54,532 nucleotides of DNA from Rhodobacteraceae bacterium HLUCCA12 (lineage in GTDB: Bacteria; Pseudomonadota; Alphaproteobacteria; Rhodobacterales; Rhodobacteraceae), in NCBI GenBank assembly GCA_001314715.1, contig LJSV01000016.1, positions 1 through 54,532 of the forward strand. The letters run 5' to 3'. The notes under the pieces are model-generated. The model was not told where the DNA came from, made no database searches, and saw nothing but the letters and a program-made list of their open reading frames with translations. Every line of letters starts with the position of its first letter. The stretch's first letter is position 1. This document shows positions 18,555 through 27,803 of the stretch, piece by piece. Both the position numbers and the translations under genes were made by a program.

Positions 18555-20003
18555 TCAGCCGTGATGCGCGGCGACGGTTTTCAGCACCGAGAAGCCGTAA
18601 AGCGCCTCGAACCCCTTTTCGCGGCCATGCCCGGATTTGCCGACACCGCCAAAGGGCAGCTCGACCCCGCCACCTGCCCCGTAATTGTTCAAGAACACCT
18701 GGCCTGTGCGCAGCGCCCGTGCCATGCGCATCTGTCGGCCGCCGTCGCGCGACCAGACCGACGCGACCAGCCCGAAATCGGTGCCATTGGCGATGCGCAC
18801 CGCTTCGGCCTCGTCGTCGAAGGGAATGACCACCTGCACCGGGCCAAAGATTTCCTCTTGCGCGAGGGCATGGTTGTGCCCGACCCCGCCGAACAGCGTC
18901 GGCGCCACATAATGCCCGCCCGCCGGGGCCTGATCGACGATACGGCCCTGCGCGGCCAGGTCCAGATCACCGCCGCGCCCGATATAGCCCTGCACGATTT
19001 CCTTTTGCCGCGCCGAGATCAGCGGGCCGACATCCAGATCGGCATCGGCAGGCCCGACCTGAAGCGCCCGGTAGCATTCGGCCATGCGGGAAACCACCTC
19101 GTCATGGCGGCTGCGCTCGACCAGGATGCGGGATGAGGCCGAACACGTCTGCCCGGCGTTCTGGATACCTGCATTCACCAGAAACGGCAGCGCCGCATCG
19201 AGATCGGCATCGCCAAAGACCAGTTGCGGTGATTTGCCGCCCAGCTCCAGCGTGACGGGCACCACATTGCGCGCCGCCGCGGCCTGAATGAGCGCGCCGA
19301 CATGGACCGAGCCGGTGAACGAGATATGGTTGATGCCGGGATGCGACGACAGCGCCGCGCCCGCCTCTTCGCCCAGGCCCGGCACCACGTTGAGCGCCCC
19401 GGCCGGCAAACCGGCCTCATGCGCCAGATGCGCGAAGGCCAGCGCGGTCAGGCAGGCTTCCTCGGCGGGTTTGAGAACGCAGGCATTGCCCATCGTCAGC
19501 GCCGCCCCCACCGAACGACCGATGATCTGCATGGGATAATTCCAGGGAACGATGTGCCCGGTCACGCCATGGGGCTCGCGCAGCGTATAGACGGTATAGC
19601 CGTTCAGATAGGGAATGGTCTCGCCCATCACCTTGTCCGCTGCGCCGCCGTAGAATTCCAGATACCGCGCCAGCGCCAGCGCATCGGCCTTGGCCTGCCG
19701 CAGCGGTTTGCCCACATCCAGCGCCTCAAGCGCGGCCAGATCATCGGCGCGCTCGGCGACCAGGCGCCCCAGCTTGCTCAGAAACCGTCCGCGCTCGGCC
19801 GCAGTCAGGGTGCCCCACGCGCCATGCAGCGCCGCCTCGGCCGCGGCCACCGCCGCGTCGATCTCGGCCTTTCCGCCGCGCGCGATCTCGCCGATCCCCT
19901 CGCCGGTTGACGGATTCTCAAGCGCCAACGTTGCGGTGGCGGGCTGCCACTGGCCGCCGATATAGACCTGCGATGGATCGAACCAGAGTCTGTCGCTGCT
20001 CAT
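18555..20003 (-). CDS. NAD(P)-dependent aldehyde dehydrogenase
   Basis: A 482-aa ALDH-superfamily enzyme that oxidises an aldehyde to its acid. Family motifs are clear: PWNYPMQIIGR, FTGSV, the general-base Glu253 in LELGGKSPQ and the nucleophile Cys287 in NAGQTCSASSR, with EEIFGPVQ near the end. Start ATG 20003 overlaps the ABC ATPase stop by ATGA, so it is translationally coupled to the importer. The context suggests it works on an aldehyde derived from an imported amine or peptide; betaine-aldehyde or gamma-aminobutyraldehyde-type dehydrogenases look similar. Confidence 0.92.
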   Translation of the reverse strand: MSSDRLWFDPSQVYIGGQWQPATATLALENPSTGEGIGEIARGGKAEIDAAVAAAEAALHGAWGTLTAAERGRFLSKLGRLVAERADDLAALEALDVGKPLRQAKADALALARYLEFYGGAADKVMGETIPYLNGYTVYTLREPHGVTGHIVPWNYPMQIIGRSVGAALTMGNACVLKPAEEACLTALAFAHLAHEAGLPAGALNVVPGLGEEAGAALSSHPGINHISFTGSVHVGALIQAAAARNVVPVTLELGGKSPQLVFGDADLDAALPFLVNAGIQNAGQTCSASSRILVERSRHDEVVSRMAECYRALQVGPADADLDVGPLISARQKEIVQGYIGRGGDLDLAAQGRIVDQAPAGGHYVAPTLFGGVGHNHALAQEEIFGPVQVVIPFDDEAEAVRIANGTDFGLVASVWSRDGGRQMRMARALRTGQVFLNNYGAGGGVELPFGGVGKSGHGREKGFEALYGFSVLKTVAAHHG

Positions 20004-21595
20004 GCGTGCTCCTGCATCTGCCATTGTGCCGGGATCGTCGGCGTCGCCGCGATCAACTGGCGGGTATAGGGATGTTGCGGATTGGCGAAAACCGCCTCGG
20101 TCTCGCCGGTTTCGACAATCTCACCGGCCTTCATCACCATCACCCGGTCGGTGATGGCGCGCACGACATGCAGGTCGTGGCTGATGAACAGATAGCCCAG
20201 ACCGTGGGTTTCCTGTAGCCGCGCCAGCAGGTCCAGGATCTGCGCACGCACCCGGACATCCAGTGCCGAAACGGCCTCGTCCAGAACGATCAGATCGGGG
20301 CGGTTGATCAGGGCGCGGGCGATGGCGATACGCTGACGCTGGCCGCCGGAAAATTCGTGAATGTACTTGTCGGCATCGTCCGGGCGCAGCCCCACCTCGA
20401 CCAGCGCGTCGTTGACGCGGTCGCGGGCATCGGCCGGGGGGTGCGGCATCAGATGAAACGGCTCGGCCACCAGGCGCGACACCTTCCAGCGCGGGTTGAA
20501 GCTGCCATAGGGATCTTGAAACACCACCTGCAATCCGGCGCGCAGCGCGTTGGCCATACCGGGCTTCACGGGTTCTCGGTCAAACAGGCGGATGCTGCCG
20601 CCCTGCAAGTCCTCCAGCCCCAGGATGGCACGCGTCAGGGTGGACTTGCCGCAACCCGACTCGCCCACCAGCCCCAGCGATTCGCCCTTTCGCAAGGTAA
20701 AGCTGACACCGCGAACCGCCTCAAGTTTCGGCGCGGTGCCGAACAGCGAGCGCCGCGGCAGCGCATAGCTGCGCCGCGCATCCTCGACCGTCAGCAGGAT
20801 TTCGTCGGTGACGGTCGGTTCACGCGCAGGCCGATGGGCAGACGCCGCGAACAGCCTTTGGGTATAGTCATGCGCGCGGGTGCGAAACAGCTCTTCGGTC
20901 GGCCCCTGTTCGACGATGCGGCCCTCTTGCATGACGGCGACATGATCGGCCAGACCCGACACGACGGCCAGATCATGGGTGATCATCAGAAGCGACATGC
21001 CCTCTTCCTCGACCAGCCCGCGCAACAGGTCCAGAATTTGCGCCTGCGTGGTGACATCCAGCGCCGTCGTCGGTTCGTCCGCGATCAGCAGGCGCGGGCG
21101 CAGCGCGACGGCCATGGCGATACAGACGCGCTGGCGCTGACCGCCTGACAATTCATGCGGATACCGGTCCAGCGGAAAGCGCGCACCGTCCAGCCCCACG
21201 CGATCCAGCTTCTCGCGGGCAATCGCCAGGGCCTCGGCCCGTTTGGCAACACCGTGCACCACCAGCGTTTCGGCGACTTGGTCGCCGATGGTCTGCACCG
21301 GGTTGAGCGCGGTCATCGGTTCCTGAAAGATCATCCCGATCTGGTTGCCGCGTATGGCGCACATCGCGGCCTCGTCCAGCGCAAACAGGTCTCTCCCATC
21401 GATCACCGCGCGGCCGCTGCGTCTTGCGCCGTCGGGCAACAGCTTCATCAGGGCCAGCGAGGTCATCGACTTGCCCGAGCCCGACTCGCCAACCAGGCCA
21501 AAGACCTTGCCTTGGGCGATGTCGAACGAGACGTCGCGCAGGATCGGGGTGCCGTAGATATCGAGCGACAGGTTTTCGACGCTGATCAGGCTCAT
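20000..21595 (-). CDS. peptide/opine-type ABC importer, fused ATP-binding protein (DppD-DppF)
   Basis: A 531-aa cytoplasmic protein with two complete ABC ATPase domains, equivalent to DppD plus DppF. Domain 1 has GESGSGKS (Walker A, about 37-44), LSGGQRQRV and [12 protein letters not shown]. Domain 2 has GESGCGKST (about 313-321), FSGGQRQRI and [12 protein letters not shown]; the Walker B Glu is kept in both. Each domain ends with the oligopeptide-type C-terminal extension ([21 protein letters not shown]). It overlaps both the permease gene upstream (21592-21595) and the aldehyde dehydrogenase gene downstream (20000-20003). Confidence 0.94.
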   Translation of the reverse strand: MSLISVENLSLDIYGTPILRDVSFDIAQGKVFGLVGESGSGKSMTSLALMKLLPDGARRSGRAVIDGRDLFALDEAAMCAIRGNQIGMIFQEPMTALNPVQTIGDQVAETLVVHGVAKRAEALAIAREKLDRVGLDGARFPLDRYPHELSGGQRQRVCIAMAVALRPRLLIADEPTTALDVTTQAQILDLLRGLVEEEGMSLLMITHDLAVVSGLADHVAVMQEGRIVEQGPTEELFRTRAHDYTQRLFAASAHRPAREPTVTDEILLTVEDARRSYALPRRSLFGTAPKLEAVRGVSFTLRKGESLGLVGESGCGKSTLTRAILGLEDLQGGSIRLFDREPVKPGMANALRAGLQVVFQDPYGSFNPRWKVSRLVAEPFHLMPHPPADARDRVNDALVEVGLRPDDADKYIHEFSGGQRQRIAIARALINRPDLIVLDEAVSALDVRVRAQILDLLARLQETHGLGYLFISHDLHVVRAITDRVMVMKAGEIVETGETEAVFANPQHPYTRQLIAATPTIPAQWQMQEHA

Positions 21596-22413
21596 CGTGC
21601 GCGCCTCAGTTTCGGATCCAGAATATCGCGCAGACCATCGCCCATCAGGTTCAGCCCCAGCACCGTCAACACGATGGCCAGGCCCGGAATGATCGCCAGA
21701 TGGGGCGCCATCGCGATCATGGTCTGCGCCTCGGCCAGCATCCGGCCCCAGCTGGGCGTGGGCGGCTGCGCGCCAAGGCCGACATAGGACAGCGCGGCCT
21801 CGGCCAGAATGCCAAGGCTGAACTGGATGGTGCCCTGAACGATCAGCAGGTTGGCGATGTTGGGCAGGATATGCTCGATCGAGATGCGCCCGGCCCCCTT
21901 GCCCGCGACCCGCGCCGCGCGAATGTAGTCCAGCGTCCAGAGACTGAGCGCGCCGCCACGCGTGACACGGGCAAAGACCGGCGTGTTGAAGATGCCGATC
22001 GCAATGATCGCGTTTACCGCCGAAGGCCCGAAAACGGCCGTGATCAGAATGGCGATGACCAGCGCGGGAAAGGCAAAGACCAGATCGTTGCCGCGCATGA
22101 TCACTTCGTCGATCAGCCCGCCGCGATTGGCCGCGGCCAGCAGGCCCAGCGGCACGCCCAGCACCATGCCCATACCCACCGCAATCACCGCAACGGCGAT
22201 CGAGGTGCGCGCGCCGACCATGATCATCGACAGGATATCGCGTCCGAAATGGTCAGTGCCGAACCAATGATCGGCGCCCGGCGGCTGCAACCGCGTGGCA
22301 ATGTTCATCCCCTCGACCGCATGGGGCGTCCAGGCAAGCGAGACCAGTGCCGCCACCGCAAAGACCGCCGTCAGCAGCGCCCCGGCGACAAGCGTCATGG
22401 GAAGCCGTTTCAT
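21592..22413 (-). CDS. peptide-type ABC importer permease (DppC-like)
   Basis: A 273-aa inner-membrane permease of the DppC/OppC type. It starts with one helix, has the typical HWFGTDHFGRDILSMIMVGARTS-like loop (GTDHFGRDILS), and the EAA coupling loop VRAARVAGKGAGRISIEHILPN in variant form (YIRAARVAGKGAGRISIEH). Five more helices follow. It is overlapped on both sides by ATGA junctions with the DppB-like and ATPase genes, so the subunits are made in step. Substrate class is di-/oligopeptides or similar short polar chains by family; the specific ligand is unknown. Confidence 0.92.
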   Translation of the reverse strand: MKRLPMTLVAGALLTAVFAVAALVSLAWTPHAVEGMNIATRLQPPGADHWFGTDHFGRDILSMIMVGARTSIAVAVIAVGMGMVLGVPLGLLAAANRGGLIDEVIMRGNDLVFAFPALVIAILITAVFGPSAVNAIIAIGIFNTPVFARVTRGGALSLWTLDYIRAARVAGKGAGRISIEHILPNIANLLIVQGTIQFSLGILAEAALSYVGLGAQPPTPSWGRMLAEAQTMIAMAPHLAIIPGLAIVLTVLGLNLMGDGLRDILDPKLRRAR

Positions 22414-23357
22414 GCGCGCCTCCGCAACCGGGGGTCAGCGGCGGCATAGGTCAGGTCGACCAGAAACGTCACCAGGATCACGGCAAACACCAGAATCATC
22501 ACCACCGATTCAACCACGATCAGGTCGCGCTGGGTGATGGCCTGAAAGATCAGCCGCCCGAGACCGGGCAGAAAGAACACGTTTTCGATGATGATACCGC
22601 CCGCCAGAAGGAACGAGAATTGCAAACCGATGATGGTCAGAACCGGGATCAGCGCGTTGCGCAGCGCATGGCGCACCACCGTCTGGCGGCTGGTCAGCCC
22701 CTTGGCACGCGCGGTGCGGATGTAATCCTGGCCCAGGGTCTCGATCACGGCCGAGCGCATCACCCGCGCCAGGATCGACGCCTGTGGCAGCGCCAGCGCC
22801 ACGGCGGGCAGGGTCAGGGCCTGGATGTTGATCCAGAACCCCGCGTCCCAGCCCGGAAAGCCGCCGGCCGAGAACCATTGCAAGGTGATCGAGAAGAACA
22901 GCACCAGCAGCATCGCAAACCAGAAATTCGGCAATGCGATGCCCAACTGCGTACCGCCCATGATACCGGCGTCCAGCGCCGAACCCCGGCGCGCCGCGGC
23001 AATCAACCCGACGGGAAACGCGATCAGTGTCGACAGAACCAGCGCATAGACCGTCAACGGCAGCGACACGCCCAGGCGCGCCATGATCAGTTCACTGACC
23101 GGCACGCGATAGGTGTATGACGTTCCGAAATCGCCCGTCACCATGCCACCGACCCACGCAAGGTATCGGACGAACAACCCCTGATCCAGCCCCAGGTCAC
23201 GACGCAGGGCGGCAACGGTTTCGGGCTGGGCGTTCATGCCCAGCATATAGGCAGCCGGATCGCCCGGAATCACCTCGATGACGAAAAAGATCACCATGCT
23301 GGCCACGATCAGGCTGATCGTGAGCGAGGTCAGGCGTTGAAGGGCAAATCGAAGCAT
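22410..23357 (-). CDS. peptide-type ABC importer permease (DppB-like)
   Basis: A 315-aa inner-membrane permease of the DppB/OppB type. The start MLRFALQRLTSLTISLIVAS is typical of the family, and the EAA loop is YIRTARAKGLTSRQTVVRHA followed by LRNALIPVLTIIG. The first helix plus the long periplasmic segment with VIPGDPAAYMLG match DppB. ATG 23357 is chosen because it begins exactly at this family-typical N-terminus. It is separated from the binding-protein gene by 88 bp holding a strong hairpin (23398-23426), and overlaps the DppC gene by ATGA. Confidence 0.92.
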   Translation of the reverse strand: MLRFALQRLTSLTISLIVASMVIFFVIEVIPGDPAAYMLGMNAQPETVAALRRDLGLDQGLFVRYLAWVGGMVTGDFGTSYTYRVPVSELIMARLGVSLPLTVYALVLSTLIAFPVGLIAAARRGSALDAGIMGGTQLGIALPNFWFAMLLVLFFSITLQWFSAGGFPGWDAGFWINIQALTLPAVALALPQASILARVMRSAVIETLGQDYIRTARAKGLTSRQTVVRHALRNALIPVLTIIGLQFSFLLAGGIIIENVFFLPGLGRLIFQAITQRDLIVVESVVMILVFAVILVTFLVDLTYAAADPRLRRRA

Positions 23358-23397
23358 GGAAGCCTGGTCTTGATTGGCAGCGCATCTTGCCAAAGCA

Positions 23398-23426
23398 CTC
23401 CGGGCGCGACATGGCCGCGCCCGGAG
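23398..23426. other. perfect intercistronic hairpin after the binding-protein gene
   Basis: CTCCGGGCGCG pairs over 11 bp with CGCGCCCGGAG around a 7-base loop, between the stop of the substrate-binding protein and the start of the permease. Such hairpins commonly protect the upstream mRNA segment so that the binding protein is made in excess over the membrane subunits. Comparable hairpins occur at 33300, 40853 and 50180 in the same position. Confidence 0.75.
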
Positions 23427-23445
23427 GATGGCCGTTTACGGCGGT

Positions 23446-24918
23446 TTATTCGGTCCAGCGCACCCCTGTCAGGTCATTTGCCGGAACCGGCGCATTCTCC
23501 CATAGGCCCTCGATATCGGCATTGGCGACGCCGGTCTTGGCCAACTGGAACAGGAACGCGACGACAGAATCATCGGCGATATGGCGCTGCGCCTCGTGCA
23601 ACAACTCGGTGCGCGCCTCGGGGTCCGAGGTCATGTCAAGTTCTTCCATGATTTCCTGCATCTCGGCGCTGTCATACTGGAAGTAATAGTCTGGACGCGC
23701 GTAGATGCCGATATCCATGGGTTCGGTATGGCTGACGATGGTCAGATCGAAATCCGCACCCGAAAAGACCTGCTCCAGCCATTGTGCCCATTCCATGTTG
23801 GTGATCTCGGTCTCGATGCCGACATCGCGCAACTGCGCGGCGATGATCTCGCCGCCACGGCGGGCATAGGTGGGGGGCGGCAGCATCAGGCGCAGGGTCA
23901 GATCCTCGTGCCCGGCCTCGGCCAGCAACTCACGCGCTGCTTCGGGGTCGTAGGCGGAATTGTCGGTCAGATCCAGATAGTCGGGGTTGTGCGGCGCAAA
24001 ATGCGTGCCGATCGGCGTGCCATAGCCGAACATGGCGCCGTCGATGATGTCCTGGCGATTGATCGCATGGCTGATCGCCTGCCGCACGCGGATATCCGAC
24101 AGGGCCTCGTTCTCGTGATTCATCGACAGGATGGTCTCACCCTCGGTCGACCCCACGATCACCTCGAAGCGCGGATCGGCCTCGAACTGCTCCAACGTCT
24201 CGGGCGCAGGGAAGTTGGGGAAGGCATCGACATCGCCGGCCATCATCGCGGCAAAGGCCGCCGACGGATCCGAGATGAAGCGGAAGGTCGCACGCTCCAG
24301 CGCCGGGGCCTCGCCCCAGTAATCTGGGTTGCGCTCAAGCTCGACGCGATCGCCCTGCACCCAGCGCACGAAACGGAACGCGCCTGTGCCCACCGGGTTG
24401 GTGGCATTGTCCTCGACGCTTTCGGGCGACATGATGACCGCATCACCCCAGGCCATGTTGAACAGGAACGCGCCCTGCGGCTGGCTGAGCGTCACCTCGA
24501 CCGTATGCTCGTCAACCGCTCGAACCGAATCGATGGCCGCGAACAGCTGCTTCTGGGCGTTGGTGCTGTCTTCGTCGCGCGCACGATCCAGCGTGAACAC
24601 CACATCGTCGGCGGTGAAGGCCGTGCCGTCGTGGAACTCGACGCCGTCGCGCAGATGGAAGGTATAGACCGTGCCATCCTCGGAAATGTCCCAGCTTTCG
24701 GCAAGGCCGGGGTTGACCGAACCGTCCGGGCCGAAACGGGTCAGACCCTCGTAGATATTGGAATAGGTGACTTCGCGGATCGCGGCAGCGGCCCCGCTGG
24801 TGGGGTCAAGGTTGGGCGGTTCAAGGACCATGCCCACCGAAATGTCCGTGCGCTGGGCCAGCGCCGGCGTGGCGACCATCGCCAACACCGCAAGCCCGAT
24901 TTTGAGACGGCCAAGCAT
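23446..24918 (-). CDS. peptide-type ABC importer substrate-binding protein (DppA/family 5)
   Basis: A 490-aa periplasmic binding protein with a signal peptide (MLGRLKIGLAVLAMVATPALA). Family 5 extracellular solute-binding features include LAESWDISEDGTVYTFHLRDGVEFHDG and ADDVVFTLDRA near the N-terminus and VRQAISHAINRQDIIDG-like middle segment (RVRQAISHAINR). ATG 24918 has an ideal GAGGAGG upstream. It is the first gene of the cluster A operon, divergent from the amidase. The ligand is not readable; family 5 proteins bind peptides, opines, nickel or other chains. Confidence 0.93.
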   Translation of the reverse strand: MLGRLKIGLAVLAMVATPALAQRTDISVGMVLEPPNLDPTSGAAAAIREVTYSNIYEGLTRFGPDGSVNPGLAESWDISEDGTVYTFHLRDGVEFHDGTAFTADDVVFTLDRARDEDSTNAQKQLFAAIDSVRAVDEHTVEVTLSQPQGAFLFNMAWGDAVIMSPESVEDNATNPVGTGAFRFVRWVQGDRVELERNPDYWGEAPALERATFRFISDPSAAFAAMMAGDVDAFPNFPAPETLEQFEADPRFEVIVGSTEGETILSMNHENEALSDIRVRQAISHAINRQDIIDGAMFGYGTPIGTHFAPHNPDYLDLTDNSAYDPEAARELLAEAGHEDLTLRLMLPPPTYARRGGEIIAAQLRDVGIETEITNMEWAQWLEQVFSGADFDLTIVSHTEPMDIGIYARPDYYFQYDSAEMQEIMEELDMTSDPEARTELLHEAQRHIADDSVVAFLFQLAKTGVANADIEGLWENAPVPANDLTGVRWTE

Positions 24919-25156
24919 AGCACCCTCCTCTGCTGTTGGTTTCCCTTGGTCGCAGACCTTATGCAACCCTTTCAAGCGAGGAAAGAGGGAATGCAATTGT
25001 TTGTGCTCGGTCGAACAAAATCTGGCCAGGCATCACCTTGAATCCGAACGGAAATACCCTTGCGACCCCGCGCATGATGGGCAAAGGTTGCGCCGACACC
25101 TTTCGTTGCAGCGCCCGCGCGCCCGCGACGGCGAGACAAACCGACAGGAGACCCCG

Positions 25157-26587
25157 ATGCCCGACACCCCCCTTTGGCAGCTTGGCGCGGCGGACTTGGC
25201 CGCACACACCCGAGCCGGCGATATCAGCGCCGAAGCGGCGGTCGAAGCGTCGGTGGCGCGGATGCGGGCGGTGAACCCGCAGCTCAATGCCGTGGTGGTC
25301 GATACCGGCGACGATGCGCTGGAACGCGCCCGCGCCCTTGACCGCGCCCGCGCGACTGGCGCCGAACCGGGGCCGCTGCACGGCGTGCCGGTCACGATCA
25401 AGATCAACGTCGATCAGGCCGGGCAGGCCACGTCGAACGGTGTCGTCGCGCTCAAGGACGTGATCGCGCCGGATGACGCCCCGGTCGTCCGGAACCTTCA
25501 GGATGCCGGCGCGGTCGTGATCGGGCGGACCAACACGCCCGAATTTTCATTTCGCGCCGATACCGACAATCCGCTGCACGGACGCACCCACAACCCCTGG
25601 GGCCGTCACATCAGTTCCGGCGGATCGTCGGGCGGCGCGGGGGCCGGGGTCATGGCCGGGATCGGCGCGCTGGGGCATGGCAACGACATCGGCGGGTCGC
25701 TGCGCTTTCCGGCATCGGCCAATGGCGCCGTCACCGTCAAGCCCGGTCTGGGCCGGGTGCCGGCCTGGAACCCCAGCCAGAAGGCCGAGCGCGGGCTTCT
25801 GGCGCAACTGATGTCGGTGCAGGGGCTGATCGTGCGCAATGCCCGCGATCTGCACGCGGCCATGCCCAGCCTGATCGCCGCCGACTGGCGCGACCCGTTC
25901 CATGTGCCGCTGCCCTGGCGCGGCGAAACCCCACAGCGGCCGATCCGCGTGGGCTTCACGCGCGAAACCTATGGTTTCGACCTGCACCCAGAGGTCGGCG
26001 CGGCATTGGACGCGGCGTGCGATGCACTGAGCGATGCAGGCTATATCGTCGAAGAAATCACCCCGCCCTGCATGCCCGAGGCCGCGATGACCGGCTATCG
26101 CGCCCTTCAGACCGAGGTCGCGCGTCTGATGAAACCCGACATCGACACCCACGGCAGCCCCACGATCCGGGCGATATTCGACGAGTATTTTCGTCAGTTC
26201 GAACCCTTCGACGAGACCGCCTATCTTCAGGCCATTGCCCGGCGCAGCCATTTCGCGCGCGAGTGGGCGCGCTTGCAGGAAACCTATCCGCTGGTTCTGA
26301 CACCGTTCCTGCCGCAACCGTTCTTCCGCCCCGACCGCGACACCGAGGGGGCCGAGGGCGTGCGCGAGGTGCTGGGCGCGGCGCTGTGGTCGTATTCGAT
26401 GAACTTCCTTGGGCTTCCGGCCGGCAACCTTCCGGCCCGGCTGGCAGAGCTGCCGCAAGGGCCGGTGCCGATCGGCGTGCAGATCGTGGGCCGCCGCTGG
26501 CGCGAGGATCTGGTGGTCGATGCGATGTGCGCAATCGAAGATCGGCTGGGCGCGCTGGCGCCAGCGCTCTGGCAACGGATGGGCTGA
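25157..26587 (+). CDS. amidase-signature family hydrolase
   Basis: A 476-aa cytoplasmic amidase-signature enzyme, which hydrolyses a linear or cyclic amide. The Ser-cisSer-Lys triad is visible as Lys82 (VTIKINVDQ), Ser157 (SSGGSSGGAGAG) and Ser181 (GNDIGGSLRFPA), with the usual 24-residue spacing of the two serines. ATG 25157 follows an ACAGGAG at 25145-25150; a longer in-frame opening upstream has no family features. It is divergent from the binding-protein gene of cluster A, sharing the 238-bp region 24919-25156, in which I see no strong operator. NylA-type cyclic-dimer hydrolases belong to the same family. Exact substrate is unknown. Confidence 0.92.
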   Translation: MPDTPLWQLGAADLAAHTRAGDISAEAAVEASVARMRAVNPQLNAVVVDTGDDALERARALDRARATGAEPGPLHGVPVTIKINVDQAGQATSNGVVALKDVIAPDDAPVVRNLQDAGAVVIGRTNTPEFSFRADTDNPLHGRTHNPWGRHISSGGSSGGAGAGVMAGIGALGHGNDIGGSLRFPASANGAVTVKPGLGRVPAWNPSQKAERGLLAQLMSVQGLIVRNARDLHAAMPSLIAADWRDPFHVPLPWRGETPQRPIRVGFTRETYGFDLHPEVGAALDAACDALSDAGYIVEEITPPCMPEAAMTGYRALQTEVARLMKPDIDTHGSPTIRAIFDEYFRQFEPFDETAYLQAIARRSHFAREWARLQETYPLVLTPFLPQPFFRPDRDTEGAEGVREVLGAALWSYSMNFLGLPAGNLPARLAELPQGPVPIGVQIVGRRWREDLVVDAMCAIEDRLGALAPALWQRMG

Positions 26588-26604
26588 TCTGGCCGCGCCC
26601 GGCG

Positions 26605-27747
26605 TCAGCCGGTTTCGGCACCGGGCGCGAACTCGGCACGAATGGACTGGCTGTGCGCGCCCAGGGCCGGCACCGGCCCCAGCGCAGGCCCCTGGGCATC
26701 GACGATCGGCGCCGGCGCGATGATCGACAGATCGCGCCCCGGCACGGCCACCGGAACACGCCTGAGCGCGGGATGGCTGGCAAGGCCCGGCAGATCGTTC
26801 ACCCGGCCCCAGGCCGTGCCCGCGCGTTCCAGCGCCGCGGCGATCGCGTCGAAATCCTGTCGCGCGAATGCCTCGGCCACCGTTGCATCGACCGTTTCGC
26901 GGTTGGCCACGCGCTCTGCCGATCCGGAAAAGCCGGGCGCGGTCGCCAGCGCGGGATCGCCCAGCACCTCGGCGCAGAACCGCGCCCATTCGCGTTCGTT
27001 CTGGATCGAGATCACCACCGCCACACCATCGGCGGTCTCGAACGCGCCATAGGGTGCAAGCGAGGGATGCGCCAGACCGGCGCGGCGCGGGGTGTTGCCC
27101 GTGCCCTCCCAGTACAGCAGCGGCACGTTCATCCAGTCGGCCACACTGTCGAACAGGCTGACGGCGATATGGCTGCCCTGCCCGGTGTTGCCGCGACGGA
27201 TCAATGCCTCAAGCACGGCGGCATGGGCATTCATGCCACAGGCGATATCGCAGACCGACACCCCCACGCGCCCCGGCCCCTCGGGCCGGCCGGTCAGTGC
27301 GGCCAGGCCCGATTCCGCCTGCACCAGCAGATCATAGGCCTTCATCGTCGCATAGGCGTTGTCGGCACCATAGCCCGATATATCAACCGTGATCAGCCGC
27401 GGGTTGATGGCGCGCAGCGCATCCGCCCCAAGCCCCGCACGCGCAGCCGCGCCGGGCGCCAGGTTCTGCACGAACACATCGGCGCGCGCCAGTATTCGGC
27501 GCAGCAGCGCCAGATCCGCGGGTGCCTTGATGTCGGCGACAAGGCTTTCCTTGCCGCGGTTGAGCCAGGCGAAATAGGACGACACATCGCCCGCCGCGCG
27601 GTCGTAGTTGCGGGCGAAATCGCCCTCTGGCCGTTCGACCTTGATCACCCGTGCGCCGGCATCGGCCAGCCGCGATGTGCAATAGGGCGCGGCGACGGCC
27701 TGTTCCAGTGCCACCACCAGAAGCCCTTCCAGCGCGCCGTCAGCCAT
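26605..27747 (-). CDS. class III (CaiB/BaiF) CoA-transferase
   Basis: A 380-aa family III CoA-transferase, which moves CoA between carboxylic acids. N-terminal LVVALEQAVAAPYCTSRLADAGA with VIKVERPEGD is standard, and the catalytic aspartate is Asp167 in GVSVCDIACG. AGGAGAACGAC precedes ATG 27747; an in-frame opening further upstream overlaps the preceding gene and looks non-coding. It is the last gene of the cluster B operon, 56 bp after the kynureninase-cyclase fusion, and converges on the amidase (18-bp gap). It probably activates the acid released by the operon's pathway. Confidence 0.9.
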   Translation of the reverse strand: MADGALEGLLVVALEQAVAAPYCTSRLADAGARVIKVERPEGDFARNYDRAAGDVSSYFAWLNRGKESLVADIKAPADLALLRRILARADVFVQNLAPGAAARAGLGADALRAINPRLITVDISGYGADNAYATMKAYDLLVQAESGLAALTGRPEGPGRVGVSVCDIACGMNAHAAVLEALIRRGNTGQGSHIAVSLFDSVADWMNVPLLYWEGTGNTPRRAGLAHPSLAPYGAFETADGVAVVISIQNEREWARFCAEVLGDPALATAPGFSGSAERVANRETVDATVAEAFARQDFDAIAAALERAGTAWGRVNDLPGLASHPALRRVPVAVPGRDLSIIAPAPIVDAQGPALGPVPALGAHSQSIRAEFAPGAETG

Positions 27748-27803
27748 GTCGTTCTCCTGCCAGATTCGGGCGCAGACTAGCGCCGTTTCCCGGTCGCGGG
27801 AAC

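Noticed and set aside
16824-19136. A 770-codon open frame on the plus strand across the P1 peptidase, SDR and ALDH genes.
   Set aside because: It lies entirely antisense to genes with clear catalytic motifs. Its composition (His/Arg/Asp/Gln-rich) is the usual artefact of GC-rich codon bias.
24996-25021. Imperfect inverted repeat (ATTGTT...AACAAAAT) between the binding-protein and amidase genes, considered as an operator.
   Set aside because: The arms are only 5 bp with mismatches, there is no regulator gene nearby, and it fits chance expectation in a 238-bp gap.
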